Shown here piece by piece: positions 6,902 to 10,048 of a stretch of 10,048 nucleotides of DNA. The notes below the pieces were generated by a model. That model worked only from the letters and a program-made list of their open reading frames with translations. It was not told the origin of the DNA and made no database searches. The stretch is from positions 1 to 10,048 of the forward strand of contig CAKSPU010000063.1 of the NCBI GenBank assembly GCA_934486875.1, read 5' to 3'. Origin of the DNA: an uncultured Oscillospiraceae bacterium (GTDB taxonomy: Bacteria > Bacillota > Clostridia > Oscillospirales > Ruminococcaceae). A program made the position numbers and the translations under genes. The number at the start of each line of letters is the position of its first letter. Position 1 is the first letter of the stretch.

Positions 6902-6963
6902 CGGCAGCTGTGTAATAATTGATACAGCAGATAAATTATTCAAAATATATTTTCTTAACGTAA

Positions 6964-6992
6964 ATTATACTGTGAACTTTTTCGGTTGTCAA
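6964..6992 (-). promoter_or_regulatory. Consensus sigma-A promoter for the small membrane protein
   Basis: On the minus strand, TTGACA (6987-6992), exactly 17 nt, TATAAT (6964-6969), so both hexamers match consensus. The expected start is near 6957, leaving a leader of about 155 nt in which I see no strong fold. A further TTGACA lies 22 bp upstream (7009-7014). Confidence 0.8.
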
Positions 6993-7049
6993 TAGTTTAC
7001 TGAAAAATTGTCAAATTCAGCCTCTCCTGAAATGTAATTTCCACGGCGG

Positions 7050-7078
7050 TTGCATTTTTTGGAAAAATGTGATATAAT
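7050..7078 (+). promoter_or_regulatory. Promoter of the membrane protein/peptidase operon
   Basis: TTGCAT (7050-7055), 17 nt, TATAAT (7073-7078) with an extended -10 TG at 7070-7071. Start near 7085, a 25-nt leader. Confidence 0.8.
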
Positions 7079-7109
7079 AAAAAAGTTAGTTTATTATGGG
7101 AGCGATCTT

Positions 7110-7724
7110 ATGAATGATGAAATAAAAAATGATGAGATGCCGGCTGAGGAAAATGCACCCGATTCGGAAAACGATGAGGACACCCGCCCTCCCGTTGACC
7201 CGAAAAATAGGCTTTATACCTTTCTTTCCCTGCTGATATTTGCGGTGGTGTACATTCTCTGGCAGATAATCAAGGCGAATGTTTATTTTTCCAGTGCTCT
7301 CTATGCAGATGATTTTTCCGAGGAGGAAAAGGCTGCGGTAATGGTGGAGATACCATTGTCACGGGAGCTTGAAGGCGCAGAGCTCAGATATGTAAGGCTT
7401 CACCAAAACTTTGACGGCAACAGCTTCTATGCCGCAGTTTCCCTGCCCGATATATCCGAGTATGATGAGCTGTCGGAGGCAGTGCTGACATTTCCCTGCG
7501 GCGACCCCGAGTACGACAGCCGCCTGACCGTTTATCCCGATGCGGACATTATCCCCGATTATGTTTACGGTGACAGCTATGTGAGCACCGATGACCCGAG
7601 GGTGAGCTGTATGATTTACGGCGAGGACGATGGCTATGTTGCGGTCTTTCGTATCGCAGATTATTCGGGAAATATAAAAAACAGGATCGGGGACTGGGAA
7701 AAGATACCTGTTAAGATGAGGTAA
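7110..7724 (+). CDS. Single-pass membrane protein, hypothetical
   Basis: A 204-aa protein. The first 33 residues are strongly acidic and low in complexity (many E, D, N and P), then a single membrane helix spans about 35-53 (LYTFLSLLIFAVVYILW). About 150 residues of mixed, acidic sequence follow, likely a folded domain outside the cell. No enzyme motif is seen and the family is not recognised. The start at 7110 follows GGGAG (7098-7102) with 7-nt spacing. An in-frame upstream TTG at 7050 would overlap the promoter. The gene ends one base before the exported peptidase gene, so the two are almost certainly co-transcribed and translationally coupled. It may anchor or assist that protein at the cell surface, which is inferred. 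Confidence 0.78.
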   Translation: MNDEIKNDEMPAEENAPDSENDEDTRPPVDPKNRLYTFLSLLIFAVVYILWQIIKANVYFSSALYADDFSEEEKAAVMVEIPLSRELEGAELRYVRLHQNFDGNSFYAAVSLPDISEYDELSEAVLTFPCGDPEYDSRLTVYPDADIIPDYVYGDSYVSTDDPRVSCMIYGEDDGYVAVFRIADYSGNIKNRIGDWEKIPVKMR

Positions 7725-7725
7725 T

Positions 7726-8907
7726 ATGATAAGAGATTTTTTGGTTTCAGCTGCCCTTTTTATTATGAGCTGTACGGCTTTAGCGGCTGATGTTGATGCT
7801 GATAATTCACGGTTCGGCTATACTGTCAAGGGCAGCTCGCTGACAATATTCGTCACCGACGGCGGCGAGGGGGATTATGAACTGAGTACAGACGGGGGAG
7901 AGAGCTTTTTTAAGGCGAAGATGCCATTTACCTTTCCGAGTCTCCCCAACGGTACATATCAGCTCCGTGTGAAATACGGGAACGGTGAGCTTTCCGAGGT
8001 AAAGACAGCCGTTCTCGGAAAAAGCGGCATTCCTGCGGGGAATGAGATATATCTCGCTGTGGCAGGATATGCGGAGGAAACTCTCGGCAGCGGCAGATTG
8101 TCGGTGAGGATAAAAAATTACGATGAAGAGAAAAATTATTTTCTCACCGCTGACGGCGGCAGGAGCTGGCAGTCAATGGCAGAGGAAGAAACCGAGATAT
8201 CGGGACTTCGTTCCGGGGAATATGATATCATTGTCAGATGTTCGGGAGAGCCTGCGGTGGCTTCCAGGAACATTACCGCTGAAGTCCCCGTGAAAAAGCT
8301 TTCGGGCAGCACTGCTCTTCGTGTGCCGATGATAAAGCAGCTTCCCGAGCTTCCCACAGGCTGCGAGGTCACGAGCCTTACAATGGCGATAAACAACTTC
8401 GGGATAAAGATAAACAAGACTGTTCTTGCCGATGTTTTTCTTGACAAGGGAGAGTACCGCAAGTCGGACTACAGAAAGGTTTTCGTGGGCGACCCTCGTG
8501 AGATAAAGGCATATGGCTGCTATGCGGACGTTATAGTAAATTGTGCGGAAAAGTTTTTTGCCACCATTCCCACAAGAAGCTTTGAGGTTACCGACCTGAC
8601 AGGCTGCTCCCCAAAGGCGCTGTATGCATACACGGATATGGGCTATCCCGTTATCGTGTGGACAACTAACAAGATGCTGCCCACCACCGAAGGTCCCAGC
8701 TGGACGGACAGTGAAACGGGAAATATAGTTTCGTGGACGGGCAATGAACACTGCGTCCTGCTCACAGGATATGATATGACAAAGAAGGCTGTGTATCTCA
8801 ATGACCCGCTTTACGGCATAGTTTCCTTTAAAATGGCGGATTTTGAGCAAAGATTCTACGATCTTGAACAGCAGGCAATTGTTATAGCTGAGACAACTGA
8901 GAAATAA
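7726..8907 (+). CDS. Exported C39-like cysteine peptidase with two N-terminal beta repeats
   Basis: A 393-aa protein. A signal peptide (about 1-21) ends TALAAD. Two related beta-rich repeats follow, about 28-96 and 105-186, each with a (D/A)DGG(E/R)S turn followed by a (N/S)G(T/E)Y strand, probably Ig-like domains. The C-terminal domain (about 198-388) is of the C39_2 papain-like type. Q205 forms the oxyanion hole, C213 in PTGCEVTS is the nucleophile, H342 in EHCVLLTGYD the base, and D360 in LNDPLYG the third residue. Here C39_2 is a stand-alone extracellular peptidase-like domain, not the ABC-transporter type. Substrate is unknown. No dockerin, LPXTG or choline-binding repeats are seen. The ATG lies one base after the upstream stop, with GAGGT at 7718-7722. 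Confidence 0.85.
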   Translation: MIRDFLVSAALFIMSCTALAADVDADNSRFGYTVKGSSLTIFVTDGGEGDYELSTDGGESFFKAKMPFTFPSLPNGTYQLRVKYGNGELSEVKTAVLGKSGIPAGNEIYLAVAGYAEETLGSGRLSVRIKNYDEEKNYFLTADGGRSWQSMAEEETEISGLRSGEYDIIVRCSGEPAVASRNITAEVPVKKLSGSTALRVPMIKQLPELPTGCEVTSLTMAINNFGIKINKTVLADVFLDKGEYRKSDYRKVFVGDPREIKAYGCYADVIVNCAEKFFATIPTRSFEVTDLTGCSPKALYAYTDMGYPVIVWTTNKMLPTTEGPSWTDSETGNIVSWTGNEHCVLLTGYDMTKKAVYLNDPLYGIVSFKMADFEQRFYDLEQQAIVIAETTEK

Positions 8908-8956
8908 CCTTTTTTATGCGTTCTACACAAAATTTTCAAATAATTCACAAATGCTT

Positions 8957-8986
8957 TTGATTTTTGTGATAAAATAAATATAGAAT
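8957..8986 (+). promoter_or_regulatory. Likely promoter of cheV
   Basis: TTGATT (8957-8962), 18 nt, TAGAAT (8981-8986). Start near 8993, leaving a leader of about 19 nt that includes the AAAGGCGG ribosome binding site (8997-9004). Confidence 0.55.
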
Positions 8987-9011
8987 AAAATCCCCGAAAG
9001 GCGGTACATAT

Positions 9012-9926
9012 ATGGACACAAAAATTCTTCTTGAAAGCGGTACAAACGAGCTCCAGCTCCTTGAATATACTGTGGGAAACAACAGCTACGGCATCAACAT
9101 CGCCAAGGTAAGCGAAATTATGACCGATCAGGAGATAACTCCTGTTCCGAACGGCCCCGACGTTGTTGAGGGCGTGTTTATCCCAAGAGACAAGCTTATC
9201 TCCGTTATCGACCTGCACAAGGTGCTCCACGTTCCTCAGACAAATTCCCGCAAGACCTTTATCGTCTGCCGTTTCAATCAGATGCAGGTGGCGTTCCACG
9301 TTACGGCTGTAAAGGGCTTCCAGACGATCTCCTGGTCGGACATCGTTGAGCCTCCCGCTGTTTCGGGCGGTCAGGACGGAATGGGAATTTCCACAGGTGT
9401 TGCCAAGATAAACGGCAAGATACTTATGATACTTGATTTTGAAAAGATAGTTGCCGACCTTAACCGTACCAGCGGAATTGACGCTACGGGTCTCAGCAGC
9501 GAGGACAAGGCAAGCATTGATGCAGGCAACAAGCGCATCGTTGTTGCGGACGATTCACCTTTCCTCAACAAGATGATAACGAGCACGCTTGCCGACACGG
9601 GCTTCAAGAATGTTGTTTCGTTCCAGAACGGCGAAGATGCGTGGGATTATGTAAACACATTCAAGAACCGCTGCACAGCTGATGATATCACCGAAAATAT
9701 CGCCTGTGTTATCAGCGACATCGAGATGCCCAAAATGGACGGTCACAGGCTCACAAAGCTTATAAAAGATGACCCTGTACTGAAGCATATCCCCGTAATT
9801 CTCTTCTCGTCCCTCATTGACGAGCAGATGATACAGAAGTGCAAGGCTGTGGGCGCTGATGCCCAGTTCTCGAAGCCCCAGATAAGCGAGCTTATCAAGA
9901 CGCTTCTTAAGCTTATTTCAAAGTGA
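9012..9926 (+). CDS. cheV: CheV-type chemotaxis coupling protein (CheW domain plus receiver)
   Basis: A 304-aa cytoplasmic protein. Residues about 12-150 are a CheW domain (LLEYTVGNNSYGINIAKVSEIM, and GVFIPRDKLISVIDLHKVL), which links receptors to the kinase CheA. Residues about 174-302 are a response-regulator receiver. It has the acidic pair D180/D181, phosphoacceptor D236 in ISDIEMPKMDG, S266 and K288 in FSKPQ, all in place, so it should accept phosphate from CheA and tune coupling. The length fits CheV. The start at 9012 follows AAAGGCGG. Codon use is strongly biased, like eno, pointing to high expression. The gene is monocistronic with its own terminator. No other chemotaxis or motility gene is in the window. 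Confidence 0.92.
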   Translation: MDTKILLESGTNELQLLEYTVGNNSYGINIAKVSEIMTDQEITPVPNGPDVVEGVFIPRDKLISVIDLHKVLHVPQTNSRKTFIVCRFNQMQVAFHVTAVKGFQTISWSDIVEPPAVSGGQDGMGISTGVAKINGKILMILDFEKIVADLNRTSGIDATGLSSEDKASIDAGNKRIVVADDSPFLNKMITSTLADTGFKNVVSFQNGEDAWDYVNTFKNRCTADDITENIACVISDIEMPKMDGHRLTKLIKDDPVLKHIPVILFSSLIDEQMIQKCKAVGADAQFSKPQISELIKTLLKLISK

Positions 9927-9941
9927 TAATAGTAAAAACTG

Positions 9942-9971
9942 AGCCCCCGAAAAATTGATTTCGGGGGCTTT
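9942..9971 (+). terminator. Intrinsic terminator of cheV
   Basis: AGCCCCCGAAA (9942-9952) pairs perfectly with TTTCGGGGGCT (9959-9969) around a 6-nt loop, followed by a short T-tract (CTTTAT). The T-tract runs straight into the terminus of the repeat at 9972. Confidence 0.9.
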
Positions 9972-10048
9972 ATACTAATAACCAATAAAACTGTAGACAA
10001 AAAATCTTCGCATAATCCATATACGCAAGATTATGCTCGATTTTTTGT
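9972..10048 (+). repeat. End of a palindromic MITE-like element (right copy, truncated by window)
   Basis: The element starts ATACTAATAACCAAT (9972-9986), then CTGTAGACAAAA. From 9997 a long hairpin begins: ACAAAAAATC (9997-10006) pairs with GATTTTTTGT (10039-10048) and GCATAATC (10010-10017) with GATTATGC (10029-10036), across a small internal loop and an 11-nt apical loop. The other copy (1-73) shows what should follow, so the full element should be close to 102 bp and nearly palindromic throughout, which is inferred. It is inverted relative to the copy at 1-73. Confidence 0.8.

Noticed and set aside
6803..6943. 47-residue N-terminal extension of the small membrane protein from a TTG at 6943
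   Set aside because: No ribosome binding site there and a Lys/Asn/Thr-rich, non-coding-looking sequence; AAGGAGG sits directly before the ATG at 6802.
7726..7776. Lipoprotein signal (IMSC at residues 13-16) on the C39-like protein
   Set aside because: Met at the second position of the motif is atypical, and a good type I cleavage site (ALA-A) follows at about residue 20.
8946..8973. Sigma-28 (motility) promoter before cheV
   Set aside because: Only GATAA matches the -10 and no TAAA lies at the right distance; TTGATT-N18-TAGAAT fits better.

Overview
The window looks like chromosome of a low-to-mid GC Firmicute of the class Clostridia. Strong AGGAGG-type ribosome binding sites, TTGACA/TATAAT promoters often carrying an extended -10 TG, and the enolase and TcdA protein sequences all fit this. 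Codon and protein style suggest the Ruminococcus/Oscillospiraceae group. That placement is an inference from recognition; no search was run.

Layout. Positions 1-73 hold one end of a palindromic repeat. tcdA (tRNA t6A dehydratase) lies on the minus strand at 125-883, divergent from eno (enolase, 1220-2515, plus), with both promoters in the gap between them. The eno transcript starts with a roughly 150-nt leader containing a strongly base-paired structure. Positions 2516-2984 carry no gene. They hold a 112-bp imperfect palindrome, two further hairpins, a near-consensus promoter and a 177-bp MITE-like element with perfect 16-bp terminal inverted repeats. This element sits between that promoter and a small alpha/beta-hydrolase (esterase-like) gene. 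A bidirectional terminator separates the esterase from a convergent two-domain PPK2 gene (polyphosphate:AMP phosphotransferase). Two helix-turn-helix regulator genes follow, each with its own promoter; the first is preceded by an operator-like array of inverted repeats. A perfect 21-bp hairpin separates them from a convergent 98-aa membrane protein. Divergent from that is a two-gene operon encoding a single-pass membrane protein and an exported C39-like cysteine peptidase with two N-terminal beta repeats. Last comes a cheV-type chemotaxis gene (CheW plus receiver domain), its terminator, and a second copy of the end repeat.

The genes are mostly housekeeping or short independent transcription units, not one pathway. 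The unusual material lies between genes. (i) Three copies of a MITE-like family share about 30 bp of terminus but have two different cores. The two outer copies are in opposite orientation, 72/73 identical over the part present, and cut by the window ends. (ii) A structured eno leader may be a cis-regulatory RNA. (iii) The first XRE gene has an operator array, and an 11-mer from it recurs in the promoter region of the 98-aa membrane protein. I found no transposase, integrase, CRISPR array, tRNA or rRNA, and no obvious defence or biosynthetic cluster.
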